A stretch of DNA of 64,000 nucleotides from Neurospora tetraspora (GCF_033439725.1 NW_026944389.1:1178001-1242000), one strand, 5' to 3'; positions 24,077 through 36,168 are shown, counted from the first letter of the stretch. Made by a program: numbers and translations. Notes: generated by a model from the letters alone, not told the origin.

Positions 24077-24519
24077 GTCTTTTTATATATTGCCCTTTGT
24101 ATTAATTATTCGGCTACTTTTACGGATAAGGAAGATTTACCATATTTTTACCTAAAGAGTATTATTATCGATTTAGGTATTATAGTTTGTAGGGTTATTT
24201 AGGCCGAGAAAGTATTGAACGTTGGTTATAGTCTTGGTATTAATTTGGTTAAGAAAAAGGATGAGAATATTAGGATCGAATATAGGTCGATGTTTACCAG
24301 CCTTGGATTTTACGATGCCTTTATCGAGGTAGATAGGAGAATATTTAAGGAAATCCCTTTCGAGTTTGTTATTCTATAAGTTATTCGAAATAATATTGAT
24401 TTGGAAATTTTCGAACGGTCTATTATTAGAGATCCGCCCCCCAGGCGTAATAGATTAGGCGATGCTAATTAGAATCTATGGCGGCCGATGCTATTATATG
24501 CGGCTCCCGAGGGTGGCTA

Positions 24520-24612
24520 ATCTGGTGGTTAGGCTGGTGGCTAAGGAAGTGGTGGTTGTTAAGGAAGTGGTGGTCGTTAAGGAAGTAGTGGTCGTGCCGG
24601 TGGCGGCTAAAG
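24520..24612 (+). repeat. 18-bp tandem repeat, Gly/Ser-coding
   Basis: Units close to AAGGAAGTGGTGGTCGTT repeat three to four times near the 3' end of the broken low-complexity gene. In the gene's frame they give a Gly/Ser-rich spacer. Confidence 0.65.
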
Positions 24613-25024
24613 TAGTGGTCTTCGTCGTATTTTTGGGCCTGGTTCTATATACGATAGCCCTCGCGATCGTGGTAGTCCGTACGAGCGTTCCCATGATCGC
24701 CGTGGAGATACTAGTGGAAGTCGTAGCTAGTTATGCTTTATATTTATAGAGGACGATTCTAGTTAGCGCTAGAATGTGGTGCAGGAGTGCTAAATTCTAG
24801 TTAATTATGGTCGCAATGACGATGATGACGATGATTTCCCTAACCGCCGCTATAACCGCTAGGGTAGAGATTGTTGTATATTGTCTTTGGCCAATGTCTA
24901 TAAGCGCGGTAGTTGTACTGATATTGATAATACCGCCAATATTATATTTTATATTCCGAGGCGTAATTGTAAGTTGCTTGTTGCTTTATTAATTACGTTG
25001 GATTCGGCTATTCTTGAAGAGGGT

Positions 25025-25249
25025 TGTCAAAATGTATGCAGAAGAGGGTGGAAGAGAAGCCATAAGATTCAACTAGACTAGATAGACTACGATATGACTA
25101 CCTTCCTTTTATACCCGCTTGCCTTATCTACCCTTAGAACACCCTTATCTACCATATACCAATACCTGGTAAGGCTCACGGATAAGGCTCTACTCACGTA
25201 AGCCCACGAAGCCAAAGCTCAACACCATAAGTGGCCATAATATTTGGCA
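25025..25249 (-). repeat. Copia 3' LTR
   Basis: This 225-bp LTR is the counterpart of 30838-31228. It contains the uninterrupted version of the site (GATATGACTACC) into which a solo LTR has inserted in the other copy. Confidence 0.85.
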
Positions 25250-26416
25250 CTCCCCCTCAATGGACACGAATAGTACTAAAACTCCCCCTTACTCTATACC
25301 CCCGTACTTCAATATTCGTCGTCACTACTACCGGAGTCCAATTCTCATACACCAGGCAAATTCCCCGTACCTATTTTTTTCCCCCTTAAAGCTTCCAAGC
25401 ACCCTACTCCTATCGACAAGGCCAAAACTATTCTTAAAACATAAAAACTAATCTTTAGCAAACGGTTTAATCAATCCATTAACTATCTATTCTTCTATTA
25501 GCATATAAATAAGCTCAATAGTACTTTCTTCGACCTTTTCTCATACGAAATAGTATTAAATATTAATATACTTCATTCTTTAATATTATATCGGTTTTTT
25601 AGCAAAAGATATAGCGCCGTTATTATCACAGTAGATAATAACTACCTTATTATTATCGTTATTACCTTCCCCCCTAAAAGTAGAATTAAATTCCATATAT
25701 AATCTTTTTAACTAAACGGCCTCTTTAATTACAAATATCTATCCTATATATTCTACCTCTGTAGAAAATAAGGCTACAGTCTACTATCGCTTTAAACTCC
25801 AACTAATAACGCCACTTCTAAAGTTAAATACTAATCTAGAAGTAGATTTCCTTATATCGTAATTATCAGCCCAATCCAAATCTAAATAACCCTCTAGGGG
25901 GTTCAAATTCCCAGAGAATATCAACGCCAAACTTTTAATACCCTTAAACTACTTAAAAATCCTCTTAAATACCCGGAAATATACTTTAACAAGATTGGCG
26001 GCGTACCAACTAATTGCTAAGATAGTATATATAATATCCAGCTTCGTACCAAATATAATATATATTAAAAAACTATTAATTAACTAATACATTATCACTA
26101 ACCTTTTTAGCGTACCAATTATTACCGGCCTTCTTAAAACGGTCGGTTATTATTAGAATATTAATTAGTATATGAAATACTATACTAAATTAAGCTAGGA
26201 CTTTATTAATATACCCCTATTAGTCGAAATAAATAATCTTTTCTCATCGGTTTCGAATAATACGTATACCAAAATAATAATAATAGGGTCCCAAATCTAT
26301 TATTTGGAACTTAGTATTTAACGCGTCTTTTAAACTCTAGATCTCGATTTTATCCTTACCTACAATTAGTAGGTTATTTACGTAAATAACTACGAAAGTA
26401 CCGTTTTTAAAGAAGA

Positions 26417-26561
26417 TGTCACAGGGCAAGATTAGCTGTGACATGTATTGTCCTGCTTATATAGTGCGTGCATTGTAGTTCTATCTAGCGAACAGAACTA
26501 CGTTCCATCTTTTATAGTATGGTGTTACGGTAGTGGGCATTGCACGCCCTACTCCGTGATA
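26417..26561. mobile_element. Solo LTR (145 bp) inside the Copia fossil
   Basis: The GC-richer block begins TGTCACAGGGC and ends CTCCGTGATA. It is flanked by the 5-bp duplication GAAGA (26412-26416 and 26562-26566). It belongs to a different family from the other LTRs here, and no internal part is present. It is younger than the Copia host. Confidence 0.8.
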
Positions 26562-29500
26562 GAAGATTCCGTAATCAATAGTAATAGGAGTATAGCCTAA
26601 CTCTTTCAACGCTATTATTAAAGTATTGAACTAGATTCTAAGTACTTATTTTAATCCGTAGAATACTTTATATAGCTTACAAATTCGTCCGGTCTTATCG
26701 TCAAATTTTAAAGGTTATTCTACGTAAATTATCTCTTCTACATTCCTATATAGAAATACCGTTTTAATATCCATTTATTCAATTTTAAAATCTAGAGCTA
26801 TAACGATAGTAAATAAGATTTTATAACTTATTAATTTAATAACCGAGGCAAACGTTTTAAAATAATCCACGCCCTCAATTTATTTGAATCCGCGGACTAC
26901 CTATCGAACTTTTCGTTTAATAATTTCGTTATTTAGCCTACGTTTAAACTTATAAACCTACTTACTACGTAAAATATATATTTGTACCGTAATTATAACT
27001 AATTCCTATATATTATTTTCAATAAATAATTTATATTCATTAATTATAAGTTCTAATTATCCGTCCTAAAAGAAATTCTCTTTTACTTCCTTCAACGTTA
27101 TTAATTCTATACTTTTACTTAAACCTTCGCCTCCAATATACAACATATAATACTAAATAGGATAAGTGTAGTCAACAACTCTATTCCTCAACGGGTATTT
27201 TAATTCTGGGTGACCATTAACGCTTTAGCTACTTAAGGAGGCTAGTATTTATATTTGCATACTTATATACGTTTTTAATTCGTTAATCGCCGTTAAGATA
27301 CCCGGGGAGGGGTTATTTAATATTCGCTATTGACCTATTGGTACGATTCGTCTAATAATAAATCCCTAGCGTTATTATTTATAAAGTAGGGACTATATTA
27401 TTAGTAAGACTAGGGTAAACGAATCAGGAGACCCCTATTTACCTTCATAACCCCTTAGCCTATCCTAACTAATTAATTATCTACTTTAGTCCGGGGTCCG
27501 GGGTTACCTACCCTACGGATTTATTTATTTACCTCCGGGAAGACTTAGTTGCTTACTTCCGAAACTTATTTATTTACCTTTATCCGGCGCCGTAACGTCG
27601 GATTTAGGCTAATCCGGATTCGGGGTTATTTGCGTAGCTGCGTCTTTCATCCCGTATCTAACTAATACTACTTCTATTTTAAAATAAACGTTATTTAATT
27701 TAATAATTCGACTATTTAGTATTAAGAATTTATAGACTATATATCCTTCGAATCCAATTAATATGTATTTAAATACTTTTTCGTCCAATTTCTTCCTATA
27801 TATTTTTAAAATTAAATACCAAATAATAGTACCAATAGCCTTAATATTACTAATATCTAATTTTTATCCGTAGATTAGCTCGTAAAGTTTTTTATTAAAT
27901 ATTGAATAGGGACTCATATTCTTAAGGTAATTAACCGTTTTAAGGATTTCTAACTAATATTCCTTTAGAATATTCCCTCCAATCATAATAAGTAATAACT
28001 TCTCGCGGAAATATAAGTTTAAATTTTTTACTATACTATTGGATTAATACTATTCTATTATCGAACGTTCGATTTATATACCTCTCTTAGCGGCCTACTC
28101 ATTAAATTTATTGCTATTAAATTCTTAGGTACCATTAATGTAGATAATACGACACTTTCTCCTTTAAGGTTCCCTTACTTCTAATATTTATATAAAAGTT
28201 TAAATAAATTACCAAACCTTTACCCTATTTCCAATTATTAATAAACTATTAAATTTACTATAGCCATCGATTAATATAATCTAATAGCGTTCTCCTCAGT
28301 ACCCTACAATATTAAAAGGCCCGTAGATATCGGTATAGATTATATTTAATATATATTTAACCTATCTAAGTTTATTACGATATAATAATTCTTTTATCCG
28401 GCCTCGAACGTATACTTCGTACGTATAGTATTGCTAAGCGTTTTTTATTCTATCTATTATATTTTCTATTTTAGCGAAGTTTTCCTCTCCTGAAAAACTT
28501 ATACATTCATACTAAAGTCTCATCTTTAAATTAACCGAATATAAAACTAAGACTTATTGAACTATATCAGTAGATTATAAAATAAATAAGTTATTAAAAC
28601 GGGTGGTTTAAATGCCTATACCCCATTTCTCGATACGCTAGTAGTTTCTAAATAATATTATATTAATACTATAGTTAAAGAATTAGATTATAGAAATCAG
28701 GTTAATACTAAGGTCTAGGTTAAAGAGAACATTATTAAATTGAACTATAGTAATTATATTATTAAAAATATATTTCTTTTCTACTATATTAATGCCTTTT
28801 ATAGGAACCTTTACGCTGCTGATACTAGAAATAGTACCACTATATGGTTTAAAATTAATAAAATTATTTCGAACGGTTATTATATATTAATTACAACCCG
28901 AACTAAGGAAATAAAACGTTTAAATTAAGTAAAGTATTTTCATCCCGTCGTAAAATATATTGTTAAAAGTGGATATAACGATTATTTTCCGTTTAATTGT
29001 AAATAAGGAACGAAGTTGGGATTGTAGGCCTTATAGTTGCAATAAAAACCGTTTGGGTTGGGGTTATTATAGTAAGAATTAATATTAAAAATATGTTTCT
29101 ATCCTTTTTCCTTTATTTACGGGCATTATATTCCTTTTTTAATTTTGGGTAAAGCTCCTAATAGCCTTCCTTATCATAATATTGCTTATTATAATATATA
29201 TAAAATTTATTGCGAAGGTCGTTAGCGAACGGAGTAAACATTATACTCTATTTTTTTACTAATATCGCTATCGCTACTCTATTATAGTTGCTTTCGGCGC
29301 TAACGCGTATGAATTTACCTTTGGTTAAATATAATACGTTTTGAAAGGTAGGGAATTACTTACTATAAGTAGCCTAGAAGTTCGTCTTTTAGGCGTTATA
29401 TTATTTTTAGTTAAGCGTTTATAGTAGTTTTAGAATTAATTAGTTTTTAAAGAGTCGGTACTCTAAATTAATAATAGTATATTCTTCCTATAGGGAAGAG

Positions 29501-30837
29501 ATCTTCTAGCCTGAAGTTCGAATATTATCGAATCTAGCGAATTTTAAATTATCCTACTCTTATTAAATCCGTTATAGGATATTAATACCTTCGTTTAAAT
29601 ATTACTGTTTAACTTTAATAAAGAACCTAATTATAATTATTTCCCCCTCTAATAATTTTTTAACTAATTCGCTAAGGGTTATAGAGAGAGTTTTAATATA
29701 ACGGCGTTATTTATTTTTCTAAGCCTTTAGAAAATTAGCGGGGACTTTATCTTTAGTAGAATAGATTTCTATAATATTATAATTACCCATAACGTCGATT
29801 ATAGATGATTAAAAATGGTTTTAAGCTTTGTAGTTGTCTTTTCCATTTAATTTTGGATTAGTATTAACGTTAATACTAGTAAGGGAAATTGGATTAAAAA
29901 TGACTAAGGGTCTTATAATAGTTAGAACGATAAGCGGAACTACCCATCTTGTGGCCGGCCCGCTTTCTATATTAGACTTATTGTTTCTGCTAAATTTATC
30001 TAGAATCGAAGCTTTCTCGAACTGGGAATTATAGGTCTCGATGGTTTCCTTACGATCGTCTTCATTGTTAGTTCTAATACGTAGAGCTATAGCATTAACA
30101 TTAATAGGGTTAATAAAATAATTATTCATATTTATTTAGTATATTAGATAGGTTATAATAATATTATTATTATAAAAATATATTATTCTAAATTAGAATA
30201 GAGATTCCGTTTATATTTGTAAATCTAATAGCAATCCAGCGGTATTTAGGGATCTGGCTTCGGTACCGAAAATATCCCTATTATTTAAAGCCTCGATTTT
30301 ACTAGTTATCTCTACTTCGTAGTCCTCTAATACTAGAGATAGCGTTCCTACCGGCTCAAAAGTGCTATCACTTTCAATACCTACAAGGTTCTATAGATTT
30401 CCGTATTTTAATAGGCGTTCGATAGTCCTAACTAGCCGTAGGAATTCGTTTTATCTTATAGTGCGTATAGCGGTCGGCGGTAAGGAGCGTTTGCGTCGAT
30501 AGCTACGTCGGCTATTGCCCTTACCCGCTTCCGGCCCGTTACTTATTTCTATATTTAATATAAGACGAGATTAACGGTCTGATTTTTGGAATGAAGGGAT
30601 AAATACCCGATTTTTAATGGATTTTCCCGTTGGTTTTACGTTGTTTTAGTTATTTTAAATATAAGGGAGACAAGATGAATATATTTATTCTAACTAAATA
30701 GAATGTAGGGTTGGAATTAGGTTATTGTTTATTCGGAAGAACGTATTTGCCGATACGCTAAATTAAAAGCAATTTAGCGGCTTTCTAGCCCGTAGTATCG
30801 GTATAACTGCCGCTCAGCGGGAGCCGGGCTTATAACT

Positions 30838-31228
30838 TGTCAAAATATATATAGAAGAGGGTGGAAGAGAAGCTATAAAATTCAACTAAATTAGATAAAC
30901 TACGATATAATATTGGAAGTCCGTGCCCTGCCCAGTGAATGGCACTGGGCCGCCCATTCACCGGCACTCCCTTCCAGGTATTTAGGCTGCCCTGGTTTCC
31001 GTTTCTCCTCTTCCGCTAGACAACTCTAGAATCAAGCCCTTTTTCGTTGTCGCCTTTTCCAGCCTCCAACATATAACTACCTTCCTTTTATGCCCGCTTG
31101 CCTTATCTACCCTTGGAACACCCTTATCTACCATATACCAGTACCTGGTAAGGCTCACGGATGAGGCTCTGCTCACGTAAGCCCACGAGGCTGAGGCTCA
31201 ACACTATGAGTGGCCATGATGTTTGGTA
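30838..31228 (-). repeat. Copia 5' LTR interrupted by a solo LTR
   Basis: Without the nested 161-bp insert and its 5-bp duplication, this copy is the same length as the 225-bp LTR at the other end. Confidence 0.85.
30911..31071 (-). mobile_element. Solo LTR of the 22856-24076 family
   Basis: The sequence is nearly identical to the 161-bp LTRs at 22856 and 23918, in the opposite orientation. The target duplication is TATAA (30906-30910 and 31072-31076). The other Copia LTR supplies the empty site, which confirms the exact ends. Confidence 0.88.
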
Positions 31229-31529
31229 AGGGTATGGGATCCTTGTGCCTTTGAGTTTTCGGTTTTTAGCGTTTAGCGTTCAGCGTTTAGTGTTTAGTTT
31301 CCTTGTCCTTTTATTGTTGGATTTCTGTCGTGATATTTATGATTGTATGCGATAGTTCATAATAGTATATTTAGTAATACTGTAATATGTATTATAATAT
31401 GTATTATATTAAGTATTGTAACGCTTATTATTGTATTGCTCAATAGTATAGTATTTTATGTTGGTATTGTAATCTTTAATATTGTAATTAGTATATTAGA
31501 TTATTGTGTATTAGTTAGTTGGTTTTATG

Positions 31530-31615
31530 TTTAAGTCGGAGGAGCGATGTTATTCCGTGTCCTAATATGTTTAGTTTAAATCGGAGGAGCGATGTTATTC
31601 CGTGTCCTAACGAGT
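31530..31615. repeat. 45-bp direct duplication
   Basis: Two copies containing TCGGAGGAGCGATGTTATTC begin at 31536 and 31581 and are identical over 30 bp. Confidence 0.85.
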
Positions 31616-31663
31616 TTAATTAATTGATATATTTATTTACGTCTATCCTATTGTCGCTATGAT

Positions 31664-31725
31664 TGTTTTTGTTTTTGTTTTTGTTTTTGTTTTTGTTTTT
31701 GTTTTTGTTTTTGTTGTTGTTGTTG
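31664..31725. repeat. (GTTTTT)n then (GTT)n microsatellite
   Basis: Seven or more GTTTTT units are followed by GTTGTTGTTGTT. A simple repeat with no sign of function. Confidence 0.9.
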
Positions 31726-32519
31726 TATTTAATTGAGTAATATGATTGGTCGTTGTAATGGTGTGCGACTGTGTCGCAAATGCATTGTCTTGATTATTAA
31801 ATGTAGGGGTCTAGTAGAGTCTGTAGTATTGATTGATAGGGGTCTTCGTCTAGAACGCTCGTGCGCGGGCGAGACCCGTGGTTTTGGTAGCGAGCGACCC
31901 GTAATACCCGCGAAGGGATTTGAGGAAGGACTTCGAGTTTGCCTAGCGATTTCCTTAGATGTGAGTTGGAGTTGCCGTTTAGAGATTGTTGAAATGAGCC
32001 AACGGTCTGCGGACTGTAGTTATGTATGAACTGTAGATAATATGGTAATTGCAACCAAGATCCAAACCGTAATTGTGGTTTGGAGACGGTAGATATGTGC
32101 CAACCGTCGAGGGATTGTAGTCTATAAGGTACCGTCATTTGACGGTCGCGAGGCGGTTGAGCGGCCCCTATATACGCCTAGTTAAGGTGCCCTAATTAAT
32201 ATCTAATATCGCCGCGTACGAGGCTATCGGCTTTTTTATACAAAAGGAAGATAGAACTTAATATAAGAGGGATAGTAGAGTACTATATAGTTGCTGGGCC
32301 AAAAAGAGATTGATAAGGTTCTATGAAGAGGAAAGGGGCAAAAATCGGGCTACAAAGCGGAACTATAAACTATAGCCTTTTAAAAGGGGCTACAAGTACG
32401 TACACGGTACTACAAAGGCGCATGCGCCGTGCTATAGGGTATGAGCTACAGGCAGTCAGGCTGTAGAGCCTGACATGAACCTCTGGGCGGCAGCCCCGTG
32501 ACAAATAAATAGCGTAAAC

Positions 32520-33154
32520 TAATAAGAAACGGAAGGAACCCGATTTCGAATTAAGAAATAAGGTTATTATTATTAAGAAATTATAATTTATAACAATTCG
32601 GCCCAATAATAAACTTAATTTCCCTAATATTCGGAACTGTAAAATTATTGAAAAAATAGGATACTCCTACCGTTTAAATTACCAAAGAATTAGAAAGGCA
32701 CCAATGTCTTCTATATAGACCATTTACGGAAATATAATAATAACTTACTCTTAAGATAAATATTCGAATACCCCGGACTAATTAATATAAACGAAAATAG
32801 CGACCCCGAATAGGAAATCAATAAAATTACAACTTCTAAAGTAGCTAACGAGAAACTCTTCTACTAAGTAGACTAGAGAAATTAGGACCCTAATCTAAAA
32901 TAGTATCCCGCCTCTAATTTCAAATATATACTGAAAGTATTTTAGGACTTTTATAAATCCAATCCGGATGCCTCGGGCCCGTTCCGATAATTAATATACT
33001 AATTCAACGAGGATACGGAGATTTACGACGACGACGAATTTTTAGAAATAGAAGGATTGAGGCGTTTACGGCGCATTATGAGGAAAAAATAAATTATAAC
33101 GTTCTATATATATATATTTAATAAGACCCGCGGACGAATCTTCTACGTAAGGAA

Positions 33155-33185
<31 letters not shown>

Positions 33186-33190
33186 AAGGG
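32520..33190 (+). mobile_element. Gypsy (Ty3, chromovirus type) fossil, 3' part of pol
   Basis: The plus strand reads as the C-terminal end of a Gypsy polyprotein, integrase tail followed by a chromodomain-like segment. It includes IEKIGYSYRL and a DPNLK-YPASNFKY pattern that resembles the WYPA(E)NF motif of fungal chromodomains. It ends in a 30-base G run at 33155-33184, where the polypurine tract is expected, and LTR-like sequence may follow. The rest of the element is not visible. The fragment is old, AT-rich and broken. Confidence 0.65.
33155..33184 (+). repeat. 30-base poly-G run
   Basis: An uninterrupted run of 30 G lies immediately downstream of the Gypsy coding remains, where a polypurine tract sits (the neighbouring LTR element has GAGGAGGGGGGGTAA in the same place). 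A slippage-expanded tract is the simplest reading. The exact length in a read or assembly may be unreliable. Confidence 0.85.
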
Positions 33191-33750
33191 TAATATAACG
33201 GCGCTGGCGGATTGGGTCTAGGCCTGGGTGCTATGCGCGATGGAATGAAGTATATAAAGGTTTTAGGTATAGCACGGGCTAGAGGATATAGGGTTTGTCC
33301 TGTAGGTAAAGGGGATACGAATAAAGGGATTAGCTAATAGCGACTCGTATATAGGTCCCGCCGTCGCTTATGCGACTAGGGTATTTATTTGGGTCTATAC
33401 GCTTATATTTAATTCTCTTTGTCTTTTCTTTTCCATATCTCAAATCTTCTATTATAAATAGAATCTTAGCTTTGCTTTCGACTCACCTATACTGTGCCCT
33501 TGCAATATTATTATTATTTATACTCTAATTAGAGTATATAAATAGTGAAGAAGTAAATAGGGTAGGGAATAAGGCTCTGCGCGAATTTATATATAAATAA
33601 AGGGACGAATTAAGTAAATAGTTTCTAGATATGCGGCTTTATAACCCCGCTTCCCCGAGTAAACAGTAATATTATTAATAATAATAAATAAAGTCGAAAA
33701 TTAGTATTTTACCCTAAAGACGTCCGCCAAAATACTTCTATCGAACCTTT
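33191..33750. other. Possible Gypsy 3' LTR and AT-rich flank
   Basis: The sequence after the G run begins TATAACGGCGCTGG, similar to LTR starts nearby (TGTAACGGGCTG). No partner LTR is in the window, so the end is undefined. No gene is visible. Confidence 0.4.
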
Positions 33751-33755
33751 GAAAA

Positions 33756-34000
33756 TGTAACGGGCTGACGCCCAGAGAGTATGCCTGGCTCTGGAGGCCA
33801 GGCTTCCAGAGATGCCTCGGGCTTACAGCTTCTGGGCGGGCCATGGTCGCATGCCTTCCTGATTGGCCGGCTCTGCAGGCCACCTGTATTTAGCTGTTTC
33901 GCTGCAGGCCTTCCTGGGCCTGCAGACCTTTTCCTCCTTGTCAACAATCTCAAGCTCTATTCCACCCCTACTGCCGTGCATACCCAGTAGACCCGTAATA
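33756..34000 (+). repeat. 5' LTR of the 33756-35694 element
   Basis: This 245-bp direct repeat contains short palindromes around GGCCTGCAGGCC-like sequence. Confidence 0.87.
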
Positions 34001-35450
34001 TATTGTTGACCCTCTTCATTAATCTTTACTTTCCAGACCGCCAATCGACGTCTGCCTAGAAGAGCCCTCGACCGTCTGCACGACCTTTTCTCTTGTCTGC
34101 AGAGACCGCTTCGCTTCCCCGCGTTTGTACGACCCCTTTTCCTCGTCGTCTTCGAAGACCGCTTCCCTACGGACTCGACACCTATCGAACGACCTTTTTC
34201 GTCGTTTTTAGTGGCTGCACTTAAGCCTCCAGTCTATAGCCGAAGTTAGTCTATTTCGATAAGTTTTAAGGATCGCTAAAGAAGAAGCTAAGCGGATACC
34301 GCCGCGGTTACGCCCTTGGTGATCTGGAGAGTCCGTTCCTCGCTCTAGCCCTTTCACCGTTCGATTCCGAGAGCTAGAAACCCGCCGTCTCGCTCCAAGC
34401 TTTCACTACCCATTAAGACAGCGCTGCTCCCCTTGCTACCTTGATGGTTACAAAAACTTTTTTTTGGGGGGCTGGAGGCTGCTTTTTAGCGCCCGTAGAA
34501 TACGTTAGAGGTAACTTAATATAGATCGGCGCTACTAGAATAACGTAAGGAAGGATGGGAACCGTTGTATAGGCTGTAGCTCTTTTTAGTATTGGATAAA
34601 GGAATGTTTATAAATATGGCAAGGGTAAAGCCGTTTTGCGGTTGCAGCTACTACTCGAGCTGCATGGGAACTTGTTAGAGGATAACGAGATTTATAATGA
34701 AGACGAATATTGAGAAGTCTCTGGGTAGAAGTTGGCCTTCTGGTTGTAGAGACGACGCCGCTATTACCCGGGGAAGTCGAGAATTGGCCTGGAAATACCG
34801 CGTTCGATGGCTGCATATGATGCGCCTTACGATGGTCTTTGTTTACGGCGATGTTAGACCGTAATGGATCATAGCTATATATAGTGGTCTAGCAGTTATT
34901 GTAAGGAGAAATAGTATTGAGTTGTCCTGGTTACGTTTAAACTGTTGACAATTATATCGAGATTTTATATTGAGGCCCTATTGTTATTTTACGCTTCCAA
35001 GGAAGTAGGAAGGTTATAGAATACTATTGTTTAGATAGGGTAGTTTTCAAGTGTTTGCAGCGCTTCTTTGGCAGTATAGGATGGGGATTTGTACGGATGG
35101 ATGGGCTGGGTTATATATGGTGATTTGGGAATGTACGTAAGGGAGGACTGACGGGTCTTTCGTTCTGGCGCCCGCGTACGCGTGCAAGTAAGGTGTTGAG
35201 ATGTTATGGTTCTTGGAGGTTCGCTTCCAAGATGGGTGTAGGTAGTGTTGTTTTATTTGTTTATTTGACTGTTCGGGCTTCGTATTCATAGGTATTTGGT
35301 TGATTAGGGAGCGTTCGATGTGGAGGAGCTGGGGCACAGATGGGAGTCCGCTTGTTAGGTTCTGGGGACTTAGATTCAGACTCTGGGGATATTTTGTGTA
35401 TGATAATTTTCATTCTTGTGCGTGCGGAGGAGAGGGAGGAGGGGGGGTAA

Positions 35451-35694
35451 TGTAACGAGCTGGCGCTTAGAGAGTATGCTTGGTTTGGAGGCCAGGCTTC
35501 CAGAGATGCCTCGGGCTTACAGCTTCTGGGCGGGCCATGGTCGCATGCTTTCCTGATTGGCCGGCTCTGCAGGCCACCTGTATTTAGCTATTTCGCTACA
35601 GGCCTTCCTGGGCCTGCAGACCTTTTCCTCCTTGTCAACAATCTCAAGCTCTGTTCCACCCCTACTGCTGTGCACACCCAGTAGACCCGTGACA
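35451..35694 (+). repeat. 3' LTR of the 33756-35694 element
   Basis: This is the 244-bp partner of 33756-34000, directly preceded by the purine tract. Confidence 0.87.
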
Positions 35695-35977
35695 GAAAAT
35701 AATTTACTTTCGCTTTTCAATTTGTTATGTTACTGTATATGATTTTTACAATTAAATTGTCGGTTTCGTCTTATGTAAGAGGGTTTTATTAGTGAGGGTG
35801 TTGGAATTGCTAGATGAGGCTGCAGTTGAATGATCTTTGAAATTCTAGGTATATGGGTATACCGATGAAATAAACCCGGGAATATAGTATCGGGACGCGT
35901 TAGGGATAAGGCCGCTATAGTATAAGTGATATCTAGCTAATTAGGTCGCATCGTAAAACTCTAGCGTTATCGCTATC

Positions 35978-36168
35978 TGTTACGCACGTAGATCTCGAGG
36001 TAAGGGACACGAATAATCTGACGTTGTTGATAAATAACTAAAGATGAAGAAGAAGGAAAGAAGCTAGTCTACATCGGATGGAAGGAATAACGTCCTTATA
36101 TGCAGTGCCAGATGGGATGATGACTGAACATGCATGTGATCTGACACATGTCTGGCCACGCCATGACA
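35978..36168 (-). repeat. 3' LTR of the gag-only element
   Basis: This 191-bp LTR is less AT-shifted than its partner at 37968-38158. Confidence 0.85.

Larger units (their letters stand above)
20674..25019 (+). pseudogene. Broken low-complexity (RGG/Gln/Gly-rich) protein gene, unknown
   Basis: I do not recognise this family. A start at 20674 opens MIGWNNRPFPDADDSDLE, an acidic N-terminus. RGG-like sequence follows near 21210 (PPPLAFRNRGRGQGPIPP). Next are tandem Tyr/Thr/Gln/Ser repeats near 21770-21960 and Gly-rich repeats near 22060-22330 (YGGPQYGG type). A helical part follows at 22370-22850, then Gly/Ser repeats near 24520-24610 and a terminal segment with IYDSPRDRGSPYERSHDRR. The frame is kept over long stretches, and stops fall mainly at Gln codons, as RIP would produce. 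The small LTR element 22856-24076 interrupts it, and the Copia fossil begins directly after it, so the 3' end may be missing. A retroelement gag-like origin cannot be excluded. As drawn it is dead. Confidence 0.4.
25025..31228 (-). mobile_element. Copia (Ty1) LTR-retrotransposon fossil
   Basis: The LTRs are at 25025-25249 (3' LTR for the minus-strand element) and 30838-31228 (5' LTR, enlarged by a nested solo LTR). They run TGTCAAAA to TTTGGCA-like, and the target duplication AGGGT is at 25020-25024 and 31229-31233. A purine tract reading GAGGGGGAG on the minus strand abuts the 25249 end. Remains in Copia order on the minus strand are gag (about 29.8-30.1 kb), integrase (about 27.9-28.5 kb) and reverse transcriptase (about 26.3-27.1 kb). 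The element is strongly AT-rich, broken in very many places and old. Two solo LTRs of other families are inserted in it. Confidence 0.85.
31234..32510. other. Non-coding stretch with simple repeats
   Basis: There is no supportable gene. The stretch contains a GCGTTTAG-type short repeat (about 31268-31300), a 45-bp direct duplication (31530-31615) and a (GTTTTT)n run (31664-31725). At about 32440-32502 a GC-richer patch ends GCAGCCCCGTGACA, which resembles an LTR end, but I could not find its start or a target duplication. Confidence 0.45.
33756..35694 (+). mobile_element. LTR element without coding capacity, 1.94 kb
   Basis: The direct repeats are 245 bp (33756-34000) and 244 bp (35451-35694), about 94-95 percent alike by eye. 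They run TGTAACG to CCCGTGACA. The target duplication GAAAA is at 33751-33755 and 35695-35699. A purine tract (GGAGGAGAGGGAGGAGG, 35426-35447) precedes the right LTR, which sets the plus orientation. The 1.45-kb interior has no gag or pol that I can see. LTR starts and the purine tract resemble those of the Gypsy remnant next door, so it may be a non-autonomous Gypsy relative. It looks structurally complete as such and of moderate age. Confidence 0.87.
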
